Below are positions 17,729 through 26,063 of a stretch of DNA of 64,000 nucleotides, one piece after another. The notes beneath the pieces were generated by a model. That model ran no database searches. It saw only the letters and a program-made list of their open reading frames with translations, and was not told the DNA's origin. A program made the translations under genes and the position numbers. Origin of the DNA: Spartinivicinus marinus (lineage in GTDB: Bacteria > Pseudomonadota > Gammaproteobacteria > Pseudomonadales > Zooshikellaceae); contig NZ_JAPJZK010000001.1 of the NCBI RefSeq assembly GCF_026309355.1, positions 744,001 to 808,000 of the forward strand, given 5' to 3'. How positions within the stretch are numbered: position 1 is the stretch's first letter; every line of letters begins with the position of its first letter.

Positions 17729-19264
17729 ATGAAAATACGCGCACAAGTTGGTATGGTATTAAATCTGGATAAATGTATTGGCTGCCATACCTGTTCAATT
17801 ACTTGTAAAAATGTTTGGACCTCTCGGGAAGGCATGGAATACGCCTGGTTTAATAACGTCGAAACCAAGCCAGGCGTTGGCTACCCTAAAGAATGGGAAA
17901 ATCAGGAAAAATGGAAAGGTGGTTGGAATCGTAAAGCTGACGGCACCATTGAACCTAAAATCGGTGGTAAATTTCGTATTCTCGCGAATATTTTTGCCAA
18001 CCCTGATTTACCCGAAATTGATGATTATTACGAACCTTTTGATTTTGACTATCAACATCTGCATACAGCGCCATTAGGTAACCATCAACCGACTGCTCGC
18101 CCCAGGTCTTTAATTAGTGGCGAGCGCATGGAAAAAATCGAGTGGGGACCTAACTGGGAAGAGATTTTAGGCACTGAATTTAGAAAGCGCTCAAAAGATA
18201 AAAACTTCGATAACATTCAAAAGGATATATACGGGCAGTACGAAAATACTTTCATGATGTATTTGCCCAGGCTCTGCGAGCATTGTCTGAACCCAGCCTG
18301 TGTTGCCTCCTGTCCTTCTGGTGCCATTTATAAACGGGAAGAAGATGGCATTGTTTTAATAGACCAGGACAAGTGTCGTGGTTGGCGGATGTGTATTTCT
18401 GGCTGCCCTTATAAAAAAATCTATTTCAATTGGAAAAGCGGTAAATCAGAAAAATGTATTTTCTGCTACCCACGTATTGAATCAGGCATGCCAACTGTCT
18501 GCTCTGAAACCTGTGTAGGTCGGATTCGTTATTTAGGTGTTTTACTTTATGATGCCGATAAAATTAAAGAAGCGGCCAGTACACCTTTAGAACAAGACCT
18601 TTACCAAAAACAGCTGGATATTTTCTTAGATCCATTTGATCCAGACGTTATTAAACAAGCAAAGCTTGATGGTATTGAAGACTCTGTATTAGAAGCTGCA
18701 CAGCAATCTCCTGTTTATAAATTAGCGGTTGATTGGAAACTGGCCTTACCTTTACACCCAGAGTATCGCACTCTACCCATGGTTTGGTATGTTCCACCAT
18801 TAAGTCCAATTCAACATGCTGCAGAAGCCGGCCATGTTGGCATGAATGGAATCATTCCAGATGTTGCTAGCCTGAGAATTCCCGTTCGTTATTTATCCAA
18901 TATGCTGACTGCCGGTGATGATAAGCCTGTTTTACTTGCATTAAAACGTTTACTGGCAATGCGAGCATTCAAGCGTAGTCAAATTGTTGACCAACAAGTT
19001 GATCAAGCCGTGCTGGATGAAGTCGGCTTAACCATTGCTCAGGTAGAAGACATGTACCGCTATCTGGCAATTGCTAACTATGAAGACCGTTACGTTATCC
19101 CAACAGGCCATCGGGAGTCTGCAGTAGAAGATACTTATGGTTATCGTTCTGGTTGTGGCTTCTCTTTTGGTGATGGCTGCCAAAGCAACTCTGGTGTTAA
19201 CCTGTTTGGTGGCAAACAAAATGACCAGCGTAATATTATTCAAACTGTAAAAATTGAGGGGTAA
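17729..19264 (+). CDS. narH: Respiratory nitrate reductase beta subunit NarH
   Basis: NarH carries electrons from NarI to NarG through one 3Fe-4S and three 4Fe-4S clusters. Four cysteine groups are visible: CIGCHTCSITCKN near the N-terminus, CEHCLNPACVASCPSGA, CRGWRMCISGCPYKK (the Trp in place of a Cys marks the 3Fe-4S cluster) and CIFCYPR...CSETC. The protein has 511 residues, as usual. It lies 27 bp after narG and 3 bp before narJ. Confidence 0.97.
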   Translation: MKIRAQVGMVLNLDKCIGCHTCSITCKNVWTSREGMEYAWFNNVETKPGVGYPKEWENQEKWKGGWNRKADGTIEPKIGGKFRILANIFANPDLPEIDDYYEPFDFDYQHLHTAPLGNHQPTARPRSLISGERMEKIEWGPNWEEILGTEFRKRSKDKNFDNIQKDIYGQYENTFMMYLPRLCEHCLNPACVASCPSGAIYKREEDGIVLIDQDKCRGWRMCISGCPYKKIYFNWKSGKSEKCIFCYPRIESGMPTVCSETCVGRIRYLGVLLYDADKIKEAASTPLEQDLYQKQLDIFLDPFDPDVIKQAKLDGIEDSVLEAAQQSPVYKLAVDWKLALPLHPEYRTLPMVWYVPPLSPIQHAAEAGHVGMNGIIPDVASLRIPVRYLSNMLTAGDDKPVLLALKRLLAMRAFKRSQIVDQQVDQAVLDEVGLTIAQVEDMYRYLAIANYEDRYVIPTGHRESAVEDTYGYRSGCGFSFGDGCQSNSGVNLFGGKQNDQRNIIQTVKIEG

Positions 19265-19267
19265 CGA

Positions 19268-20047
19268 ATGAAAATATTAAAGGTTATTTCATTATTATTA
19301 GACTACCCTTCAACTGAATTACAGCAAGGGCGTGGTGAGCTTGCAGAAGCCATTGAGCATGATCAGGAATTAAATTCCAAAAGCAAAGCTGTTTTGATTG
19401 ATGTCCTTAATCACCTAACCACCACGGATTTAATGGACCGACAAGAAGAATATGTGGGTTTATTTGACCGGGGCCGTGCGGTTTCGCTGCTATTATTTGA
19501 GCATGTCCATGGTGAGTCCCGTGATCGTGGTCAGGCAATGGTCGATTTAATGGAGCTTTATAAAGAGCAAGGCTTCCATATCAGTGTGCGGGAATTACCT
19601 GATTACTTACCTCTATTTCTTGAGTTTTTAACCCATCAAGATCAAGCGACCATACAACAACAGTTAATCAATATTGCGCCAATTTTAGCTGTTTTAAAAG
19701 TGCGTCTAGCACAGCGAGAAAGTATTTATTCCCGCTGCTTTGAGGTATTACTTGAACTTGCAGATGTCAGTGTTGATTTAAGTGACTTGCAAAAACAAGT
19801 GGCAGATGAAGAACCTGACTATACTCCCGAAGCCATTGATAAGGTGTGGGAAGAAGAACAAGTGACCTTCGGTTTAGAGGGCAATGGTTGCAGCATTAAT
19901 ACTAACAATAATAGTCATCTTCCGAAAAAAGCTAAGGAGGAAATGCCAACGCCCATCCATTTTGTAAACAGTCTATCTTCTAGCAATACCACTAATAGTA
20001 ACTCTTTTAGCAAAACCTCTAACAGTAATAGGGGAGCAAGATCATGA
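19268..20047 (+). CDS. narJ: Nitrate reductase assembly chaperone NarJ
   Basis: NarJ is a TorD-type chaperone that holds apo-NarG during molybdenum cofactor insertion and membrane docking. The family core is visible in KVISLLLDYPSTELQ and the FEHVHGESRDRGQAM motif. The protein has 259 residues; its last 50 or so are Asn/Ser-rich low-complexity sequence not expected in the family core. It starts 3 bp after narH, and its stop overlaps the narI ATG by 4 bp (ATGA), showing translational coupling. Confidence 0.94.
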   Translation: MKILKVISLLLDYPSTELQQGRGELAEAIEHDQELNSKSKAVLIDVLNHLTTTDLMDRQEEYVGLFDRGRAVSLLLFEHVHGESRDRGQAMVDLMELYKEQGFHISVRELPDYLPLFLEFLTHQDQATIQQQLINIAPILAVLKVRLAQRESIYSRCFEVLLELADVSVDLSDLQKQVADEEPDYTPEAIDKVWEEEQVTFGLEGNGCSINTNNNSHLPKKAKEEMPTPIHFVNSLSSSNTTNSNSFSKTSNSNRGARS

Positions 20048-20718
20048 CTATCAATTTATTGTTATTTGGTATCTATCCCTATGTTGCGTTAGCCATTTGC
20101 CTAATAGGCAGTTGGGCACGCTTTGATTTATCCCAATATACCTGGAAAGCCGGCTCAAGCCAGATGCTGCGAAAGAAAAATATGCGCCTTGCTAGTAACC
20201 TGTTTCATGTAGGCGTTATTTTTATTTTGCTTGGCCATGTGGTTGGGTTGTTAACCCCAGAATCAATATACCACCATGTCATTTCAACACCAGGTAAACA
20301 GTTATTAGCTATGGTATCTGGTGGATTCTTTGGGATTTTATGTTTTGTTGGGTTAACTATGTTAATCCATCGCCGCTTGACTGATTCTAGAATTAAAGCC
20401 AATACCAGCAAATCAGATTTATTGGTGTTAATTGTATTATGGGTACAATTAGTTTTAGGCTTAATTTCTATTTTGGTTTCCTCTCAGCATATGGATGGCT
20501 CAGTAATGGTATTACTGGCTAATTGGGCACAATATATTATTACCCTTCAACCAGAAGCTGCGGCCGCCTCAATATCTCCAGTAAGTATTATTTATAAGCT
20601 GCATGTGTTCTTGGGAATGACATTATTTATATTATTCCCGTTCACACGGCTTGTGCATATTATCAGTGCACCTGTGTGGTATATCGGTAGGTGTTATCAG
20701 GTAGTCAGGCAAAAATAG
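20044..20718 (+). CDS. narI: Respiratory nitrate reductase gamma subunit NarI (cytochrome b)
   Basis: NarI anchors the complex in the inner membrane and oxidises quinol with two haems b. The 224 residues have five hydrophobic segments. Histidines in the expected places are LASNLFHVGVIFILLGHVVG (first pair) and KLHVFLGM / RLVHIISAP in the last segments. It is the final subunit gene and is followed by a strong terminator at 20767. Confidence 0.96.
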   Translation: MTINLLLFGIYPYVALAICLIGSWARFDLSQYTWKAGSSQMLRKKNMRLASNLFHVGVIFILLGHVVGLLTPESIYHHVISTPGKQLLAMVSGGFFGILCFVGLTMLIHRRLTDSRIKANTSKSDLLVLIVLWVQLVLGLISILVSSQHMDGSVMVLLANWAQYIITLQPEAAAASISPVSIIYKLHVFLGMTLFILFPFTRLVHIISAPVWYIGRCYQVVRQK

Positions 20719-20766
20719 TCATACCCTTCGTGAAAGGTTTTTATGCTTTGTTATCATCGTTTATCA

Positions 20767-20804
20767 CCCCAGTCGCTTATTTCAATAAGCGACTGGGGCT
20801 TCTT
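20767..20804 (+). terminator. Rho-independent terminator after narGHJI
   Basis: A 15-bp perfect stem (CCCCAGTCGCTTATT / AATAAGCGACTGGGG) with a tiny loop is followed by CTTCTTCTC. It lies 49 bases after narI. Confidence 0.8.
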
Positions 20805-20884
20805 CTCTCGATGGCCTCGCCTAAAAATCCCTTCACTTTGGGTATATTCATTAATTAGAAGTTATTTTCTGTGCCCTTCTCTTG

Positions 20885-21060
20885 GAGGTTGTCGCAAAAA
20901 GCTAGCGAATATGGGGTAACAGGGTGTTCTGTAGCTAAGACATGGATGCCTTTTTAGCTCTTGATGGGCCAGGGATGGTACTTCAAGAGCGGCGGAAGAA
21001 TATCCTGTTATTCCATATCGAACACTAGGCTTATTTTCAACACCCCTTTGTGACAGCCTC
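20885..21060 (+). repeat. Repeat family R1, copy B (MITE-like, 176 bp)
   Basis: The element is bounded by the inverted ends GAGGTTGTCGC and GTGACAGCCTC and is near-identical to copy C at 60688-60863 read on the other strand, with the same length. An outer stem (TATGGGGTAACAGGGT against ATCCTGTTATTCCATA) and inner stem (GCTCTTGA / TCAAGAGC) would fold as a long hairpin. It separates narI from the PPIase gene. No ORF is present. Confidence 0.85.
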
Positions 21061-21126
21061 AAAGGAAAAAACATAGCACCAAAAAATCAGGATTAATAAT
21101 TCAGTTTTTAAAAGGTTAGTATTATT

Positions 21127-21951
21127 ATGAATCAACCAGCCTGCTCTCATACTTCACACCAAACAGACTCTATTACAATTAATCCTGTTTCCGTCAATGG
21201 CGAAGAAATATCAGAACAGGAAATAGCTCAGGAAGTACAATATCATCCAGCTGATAATCCTGAAGAAGCCGTGTATTTAGCAACACAAGCTTTAGTCATA
21301 AAGCTATTACTTAATCAACAAATAAAGAAACAGCAACTGTCCATAGAGCAAAGCGTTGAAGAGTCTGAAGAAGAAGCCGCTATACGCACATTACTGGAAC
21401 GAGAAGTAGATATCCCTACAGCTTCAGAACAAGAGTGCAAACAAATCTATGCTACTAACCCAGAGCGCTTTACCAGCCCTCCTGTCATGGCAGTTAAACA
21501 TATTTTATTAGCAGCGGCACCAGAAGATACCCCTGCACGAATGGCAGCCAACCAACAAGCAGAAAATATAATTAAAGAACTGACTAATGAACCCACCCTT
21601 TTCACTGAGCTTGCTTTATCCTACTCAGCCTGTCCATCCAAAGAGTCTGGCGGTGATTTAGGACAAATCAGTAAAGGGCAAACCACCCCAGAGTTTGAAC
21701 GCCAAGTATTTAAGTTAGCACCTGGGCTGTCGCCTCGACCAATTGAAACACGTTACGGATATCATGTAGTTTGGGTAACAGCAAAAGCAGAAGGGCAGCA
21801 GCTACCTTATGAACAAGTTGAAACTCAAATTAAAAGCTACCTACAAACAAAAGTGAGGCTAAGGGCGATTCAACAATATTTAGCAGTATTAGTGGCTGAG
21901 GCAAATATTAAGGGGGTTGATATAAGCTTAGAGGATGCAGGGTTGCTATAA
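21127..21951 (+). CDS. Parvulin-type peptidyl-prolyl isomerase (NifM-like), nar-associated
   Basis: The 274-residue protein has an N-terminal helical region and a C-terminal parvulin/rotamase domain (VKHILLAA, SKESGGDLGQISKGQTTPEFERQVFKL, ETRYGYHVVWV). No signal peptide is visible, so it is likely cytoplasmic, unlike SurA. Parvulin genes of this kind often follow narGHJI in Pseudomonas-type nar operons and may help fold the reductase; this is inferred from position. Here a terminator and a repeat element separate it from narI, so it may need its own promoter. Confidence 0.85.
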   Translation: MNQPACSHTSHQTDSITINPVSVNGEEISEQEIAQEVQYHPADNPEEAVYLATQALVIKLLLNQQIKKQQLSIEQSVEESEEEAAIRTLLEREVDIPTASEQECKQIYATNPERFTSPPVMAVKHILLAAAPEDTPARMAANQQAENIIKELTNEPTLFTELALSYSACPSKESGGDLGQISKGQTTPEFERQVFKLAPGLSPRPIETRYGYHVVWVTAKAEGQQLPYEQVETQIKSYLQTKVRLRAIQQYLAVLVAEANIKGVDISLEDAGLL

Positions 21952-21971
21952 GGAAGTTACAGCGAGAAAGA

Positions 21972-22004
21972 AAAAGCTATACCTTGTCGGTAGGTATAGC
22001 TTTT
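21972..22004. terminator. Bidirectional terminator
   Basis: AAAAGCTATACC and GGTATAGCTTTT form a 12-bp stem with A and T tracts on the two sides. It can end both the PPIase gene and the convergent DUF2845 gene. Confidence 0.85.
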
Positions 22005-22026
22005 CCGAATTAAATTACAAACTCAA

Positions 22027-22425
22027 TTAGTTGGCTCGATCGCCTGTTTCTATAGACTCTATCATCCCTTCTTTGAAAGTAATGATTCTTAGAAACTTGT
22101 TACGTCCAACATTATAGGTCCACTTCTCTACTTTGATAAGCCTCGTCACTTCCCTACTCGCTCCATGACCATTGAAACCGTTATCCTGTTGATTGTACCT
22201 ATATATATCACTATTTCTTTTTTCAGTAACTGTATAGCTATGATCTTCTTTCAACCAAGGCTCGCCACATTTTAATAATACTGTTGCTTTTGAATCACCC
22301 GTTGAAACCAGCCTATTTTTACAACGCATACTATCGGCATACGTATTTATCGAAACAGAAAACATTAATACCGAAATTAAAACGGCAAACGCTTTTAATA
22401 GAGCAATGTTTGCTTTTGTAATCAT
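22027..22425 (-). CDS. Exported DUF2845-family protein
   Basis: The ATG at 22425 gives 132 residues with a signal peptide (KAFAVLISVLMFSVSINTYA). The mature part shows the DUF2845 pattern: MRCKNRLVSTGDSKATVLLKCGEP, then a W-Y-N stretch (KVEKWTYNVGRNKFLRIITF) and a short C-terminal GMIESIETGDR. A TTG at 22458 would add 11 residues before the signal peptide and is less likely. It is probably periplasmic; the function is unknown. It stands alone. Confidence 0.8.
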   Translation of the reverse strand: MITKANIALLKAFAVLISVLMFSVSINTYADSMRCKNRLVSTGDSKATVLLKCGEPWLKEDHSYTVTEKRNSDIYRYNQQDNGFNGHGASREVTRLIKVEKWTYNVGRNKFLRIITFKEGMIESIETGDRAN

Positions 22426-22802
22426 ATCTATTAACCATATAAGTCTTTCTATATCCAATGCAAAGTACTTTCAGATTAGTCGGTTAAATAACAACCAAAT
22501 CGCTCTATAACCAACTAGATAGTCAAAGAGTGACTGTCACTCAAGCTAGAAGCGTAATTTAGGATATAGATTGGTTTATATACAAATGTAGCTTGCCAAC
22601 CACTATACTAACTTCAGCACCACCTGGCAAACTCTGACCATCAGACCTATACAGAACCTTTACATTACAACGCGTCATACAGTATTCCATCTGATATAAG
22701 CAAGATTCTAGGTATTATAAGCAAACACATTGATTGTTATTAGCATCCCGACTTTATGATCACATATAATAGAATAAAGGCTTAATTGACATAGGTAACT
22801 AT
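22426..22802. other. Intergenic region, no gene seen
   Basis: This 377-bp divergent region lies between the DUF2845 and MarR genes. It must hold promoters for both. I see no strong inverted repeat, RNA gene or ORF. Confidence 0.5.
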
Positions 22803-23267
22803 ATGCCCACTACCAAGCAACCCTACACAGCAGATGACAGTATGGGATATTATATTCATCGCCTCTCTAAAGTGTGGCAAAGGCACTTCGAGGTCCTATT
22901 AGAAGAGTCAGGCTCAGAAATTACTATACAAATGTGGGTAATCTTATCAGCCATTGGGAATCATAATATTACTATCCCATCGCAAATAGCAGAAAAAACC
23001 GGTATAGACCGTACAGCAACAGCCCGGTCCCTGACCAAGATGAGTAAGTTAAAACTAACATCACGAAAACCCTCTCAGAACGATGGGCGTTCGTCTCAAA
23101 TTCACTTAACTAAAAAAGGTGAACATGCTTTAGGCGTCGCAGCATATTGCTCACAGAAAACTAATGAGTATTTTTTAGACAAGCTTTCTAGTCGAGAGCA
23201 TGAAGCACTTAAAAAAATTATCAACAAACTCTTATCAGGTGAAAAAGGAGATATTTCTTATAATTAA
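22803..23267 (+). CDS. MarR-family transcriptional regulator
   Basis: The 154-residue protein has the MarR winged-helix layout: an N-terminal dimer helix (YYIHRLSKVWQRHFEVLL), a recognition region (TIPSQIAEKTGIDRTATARSLTKM) and a wing (LTSRKPSQNDGRSSQIHLTKKGEHAL). The DGRSS..I.LT motif is classic for the family. It would act as a dimeric repressor of nearby or distant genes; no clear target is adjacent, though the next gene encodes an outer-membrane barrel. Confidence 0.9.
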   Translation: MPTTKQPYTADDSMGYYIHRLSKVWQRHFEVLLEESGSEITIQMWVILSAIGNHNITIPSQIAEKTGIDRTATARSLTKMSKLKLTSRKPSQNDGRSSQIHLTKKGEHALGVAAYCSQKTNEYFLDKLSSREHEALKKIINKLLSGEKGDISYN

Positions 23268-23907
23268 GAAGCATTTTTTAAAATTAAATATTAATAGAAC
23301 TCTTAAACATCTATCTACAATGTTAATAATCTCCATACTTATAAGAAGTCTATAATATAAAAATTTAATACTTAAAACCTATCTATCAAAAAATCCTCTT
23401 GTTATTTCAGCCACTACAAAGATAAAAATAAACTGGTATAACAAGAGGCGTAAAATACCCTAAAAATATTGAATCTGCACAACAACCTCCAAACAGGTAG
23501 GTTACCTAATATACCCAACATAATTAACAATGTCAACTACTTTCATCTTCCGGTCGCTAAACAAATATAAAAATCCATTATTAATAAGTAGTTCTCCTTA
23601 TCTTATCATACACATAGTTGACACAGTCAATCAAATAAGAGTAAATACCCACACCTATTAACGTAATATCAATGATAAACAGATGTTTAAAAGCTGAGTT
23701 TCACTTAAGTATAGCCAACGAAAGATAACAAAGCCCTTTTCTTACAAGGTTTAGTCTGGATTCCTTTGCTAACAATCATCTATTTCATAGCTAATTAATG
23801 TGTATAGATTAGAAAATAGATCGGTTGTAAAAATAAAAAAGAGGAATCCCAATTAAACCTTTACATATACAACGAGTAGTCAATAGCTGTAATAACATGA
23901 GGTAACT
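23268..23907. other. Long AT-rich intergenic region with a small palindrome
   Basis: No ORF of conviction lies in these 640 bp. A 13-bp palindrome TTGACacaGTCAA sits at 23618-23630; its 3-base spacer differs from an FNR box and it could be a MarR-type operator. The rest is AT-rich and probably carries the promoter of the barrel gene. Confidence 0.45.
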
Positions 23908-24639
23908 ATGAAAAAAACTGTTTTAGCTACTATTATTGCCAGTACGGTAACAGCACAAGCTTTTGCTCAAGACAACATTAATCCATTTGCTGATGAAAAA
24001 AGTGGGTTATATTTGGGGATAGGGGCTGGTAAGTCTAGTTATGATAGTGCTTATGAGTCAGATACGTTAAATATGTTTAAAAACAATTCTGGACAAGTAA
24101 ATACTAATGATAGCAATGGTGAAACAATAGGCAAACTATTTCTAGGATACCGAGTAAATAAATATTTAGCTTTAGAAGCAGGCTATACTGATTTTAACTC
24201 ATCAGATGCAGACATTAAGAGGTCAAATACTGAAAGAAGAGGAGCCAGAACTATTAATAAAAATACAGTTGGAAAAATTACTAACAAGATTAAAGGAATT
24301 GAAATTAAAGCTATTGGACTTTACCCTATAGGAAATAAAGTTGATATTAAAGCAAGTGCAGGTATTATGCGATGGAAGCTAGATGAGACATATACTGGAA
24401 GTACAATTCAAAATGTTGCATTGGGTGAAAGGTCTAGAACTAAAACCATATTTCATAAAAGCAAAGAAAACAAGAAAGGTACCAGCTTAACCCTAGGCTT
24501 AGGCGCCAACTACAATATTACTAATAATATTACCGTTGGCCTACAATGGGAACGAATCAAAGACGTTGGTCATAAAGATCTAGCTTTTGGTGAAACAGAT
24601 ATTGATACTTATACATTATCTGCTCAATACAACTTTTAA
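23908..24639 (+). CDS. Outer-membrane beta-barrel protein (OmpA/OmpW-like porin fold)
   Basis: The 243 residues begin with a signal peptide (MKKTVLATIIASTVTAQAFA). The mature chain has alternating strands and ends in YNF, the terminal aromatic typical of barrels recognised by the BAM complex. GLYLGIGAGKSSYDSAY and KLFLGYRVNKYLALEAGYTDF are the first strand pair of small 8-stranded barrels. TLGLGANYNITNNITVGLQWERI forms later strands. The precise role is unknown. The start follows GAGGTAACT. Confidence 0.8.
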   Translation: MKKTVLATIIASTVTAQAFAQDNINPFADEKSGLYLGIGAGKSSYDSAYESDTLNMFKNNSGQVNTNDSNGETIGKLFLGYRVNKYLALEAGYTDFNSSDADIKRSNTERRGARTINKNTVGKITNKIKGIEIKAIGLYPIGNKVDIKASAGIMRWKLDETYTGSTIQNVALGERSRTKTIFHKSKENKKGTSLTLGLGANYNITNNITVGLQWERIKDVGHKDLAFGETDIDTYTLSAQYNF

Positions 24640-24680
24640 TGTCTATATACCCAATGCGTAGGATTTTTTTGGTGAGGCCA

Positions 24681-24736
24681 TCAAGTGACGAAGCCTCATG
24701 AGCCTATATTAATAGGTGATTGGGGTGATAGTTAAA
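24681..24736 (+). repeat. Repeat family R2, copy 1
   Basis: The segment shares TGACGAAGCCTCATGAGCCT and the following TGATAGTTAAA with a second site at 47580-47630, at about 85% identity over the first 28 bases. It lies just after the barrel gene. No function is visible. Confidence 0.6.
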
Positions 24737-24830
24737 TGCTCCATGCATTAACTGCATTCACACCATCCTTGGTGATTAGGAACGATGATAACAAAACCTA
24801 AAAATGATTCGCGACGGGTATAACTTGTAG

Positions 24831-26026
24831 TGGCTCAGACCTGATCGTACAGTTACCCACTTTTCTACAGGCATCTGTCAGTTTAGATTTGAGCCAAATT
24901 CTTTTCCGCCCAAACCGACTTACCATCCAGTAATGTTTGCATTGGAGTTCGTCCACAGCATTTTTTACCTTGATGGGTTCGTTTAATATTATAGTAATTT
25001 GTCCAATCGTCTAAATCTTTTTGCAGTTCATCAAGAGTCGTGTAGAGCTTTTTCCTAAAAACAACTTGATAAAACTCAGTTAAAATCGTTTTATGGAATC
25101 GCTCACAAATACCATTGGTTTGTGGTGACCTCGCTTTTGTCTTAGTGTGATCAATATCGCTTACTGCCAGATAGAGCTGATAATCATGGTCTTCAACACG
25201 CCCACAGTACTCTGTCCCCCTATCGGTTAATATTCGTAACATCGGTAATTGCTGCTCCTCAAAGAAGGGTAATACTCTGTCATTTAACATATCAGCAGCA
25301 GTGATCGCTGTCTTAGTGGTATAGAGCTTAGCAAAAGCCACTTTACTGTAAGTATCAATAAACGTTTGCTGATAAATACGTCCTACGCCTTTTAAATTGC
25401 CGACATAATACGTATCTTGAGAGCCAAGGTAACCAGGATGCATGGTTTCTATTTCACCACAGGCTTCGTCATCCTGTTTTTTTCTTTCAAGAGCAATGAC
25501 TTGCGACTCCGAAAGAATGATACCTTCACGCGCCACCTTCTCTTCCAAGGCTTTTAATCGCTTTTTAAAATTTTCTAGATTATGCCTTAGCCAAATAGAT
25601 CGAACACCACTTCCTGAAACGAATACACCTTGTTTTCTAAGCTCATTACTTGTTCTTGCTTGCCCATGAGCAGGGTACTCAACAGCATGTGCAACAACTG
25701 CATTCTCAGTGGAATCATCAACACGGTTCTTGAGGTTCGGTGTTCTTCTGCTTTGGTTAGCAAGCGCTTCTACCCCTCCTTCCTCAGCAAGCTCTTGATA
25801 ACGATAAAACGTATCACGCGATACACCCATAATTTTACAGGCTCTAGAAACGTTACCAAGCTCTTCTGCAAGATTTAATAAACCAACTTTGTGTTTAATG
25901 ATGGGGTTGCTAGTATGGATCATTGAGAGTTACCTTTGTGCTTTGATTTAAAGATGATGATGCCTTTAAGAAAAGCGGGTAACTCTCTCTTATGCAAGAA
26001 GTAAATGTCAGATTAGGTCGAGACTA
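24831..26026 (-). mobile_element. IS481-family insertion sequence
   Basis: The element carries one transposase gene. Imperfect outer ends pair TGGCTCAGACCTGATC with TAGTCTCGACCTAATC; stronger internal inverted repeats AGTTACCCACTTTTCT (24851) and AGAAAAGCGGGTAACT (ending 25984) lie inside. The outer boundaries are approximate and no target duplication was found. Confidence 0.7.
24883..25923 (-). CDS. IS481-family transposase
   Basis: The 346-residue DDE transposase catalyses excision and insertion of its element. The N-terminus is a helix-turn-helix (LNLAEELGNVSRACKIMGVS); the C-terminal half is an rve integrase core with the catalytic residues apparently in QTFIDTYSKVAFA (first Asp), ILTDRGTEYCG (second Asp) and CERFHKTILTEFYQ (Glu). 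No internal stop or frameshift is present, so it may be active. It lies in opposite orientation to the neighbouring barrel gene. Confidence 0.88.
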   Translation of the reverse strand: MIHTSNPIIKHKVGLLNLAEELGNVSRACKIMGVSRDTFYRYQELAEEGGVEALANQSRRTPNLKNRVDDSTENAVVAHAVEYPAHGQARTSNELRKQGVFVSGSGVRSIWLRHNLENFKKRLKALEEKVAREGIILSESQVIALERKKQDDEACGEIETMHPGYLGSQDTYYVGNLKGVGRIYQQTFIDTYSKVAFAKLYTTKTAITAADMLNDRVLPFFEEQQLPMLRILTDRGTEYCGRVEDHDYQLYLAVSDIDHTKTKARSPQTNGICERFHKTILTEFYQVVFRKKLYTTLDELQKDLDDWTNYYNIKRTHQGKKCCGRTPMQTLLDGKSVWAEKNLAQI

Positions 26027-26063
26027 ATTCATATAACTACTTCAAACTCACTCCATAACTATA

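Noticed and set aside
23618-23630. FNR box in the region before the barrel gene
   Set aside because: The palindrome TTGACacaGTCAA has a 3-base spacer where FNR needs four.
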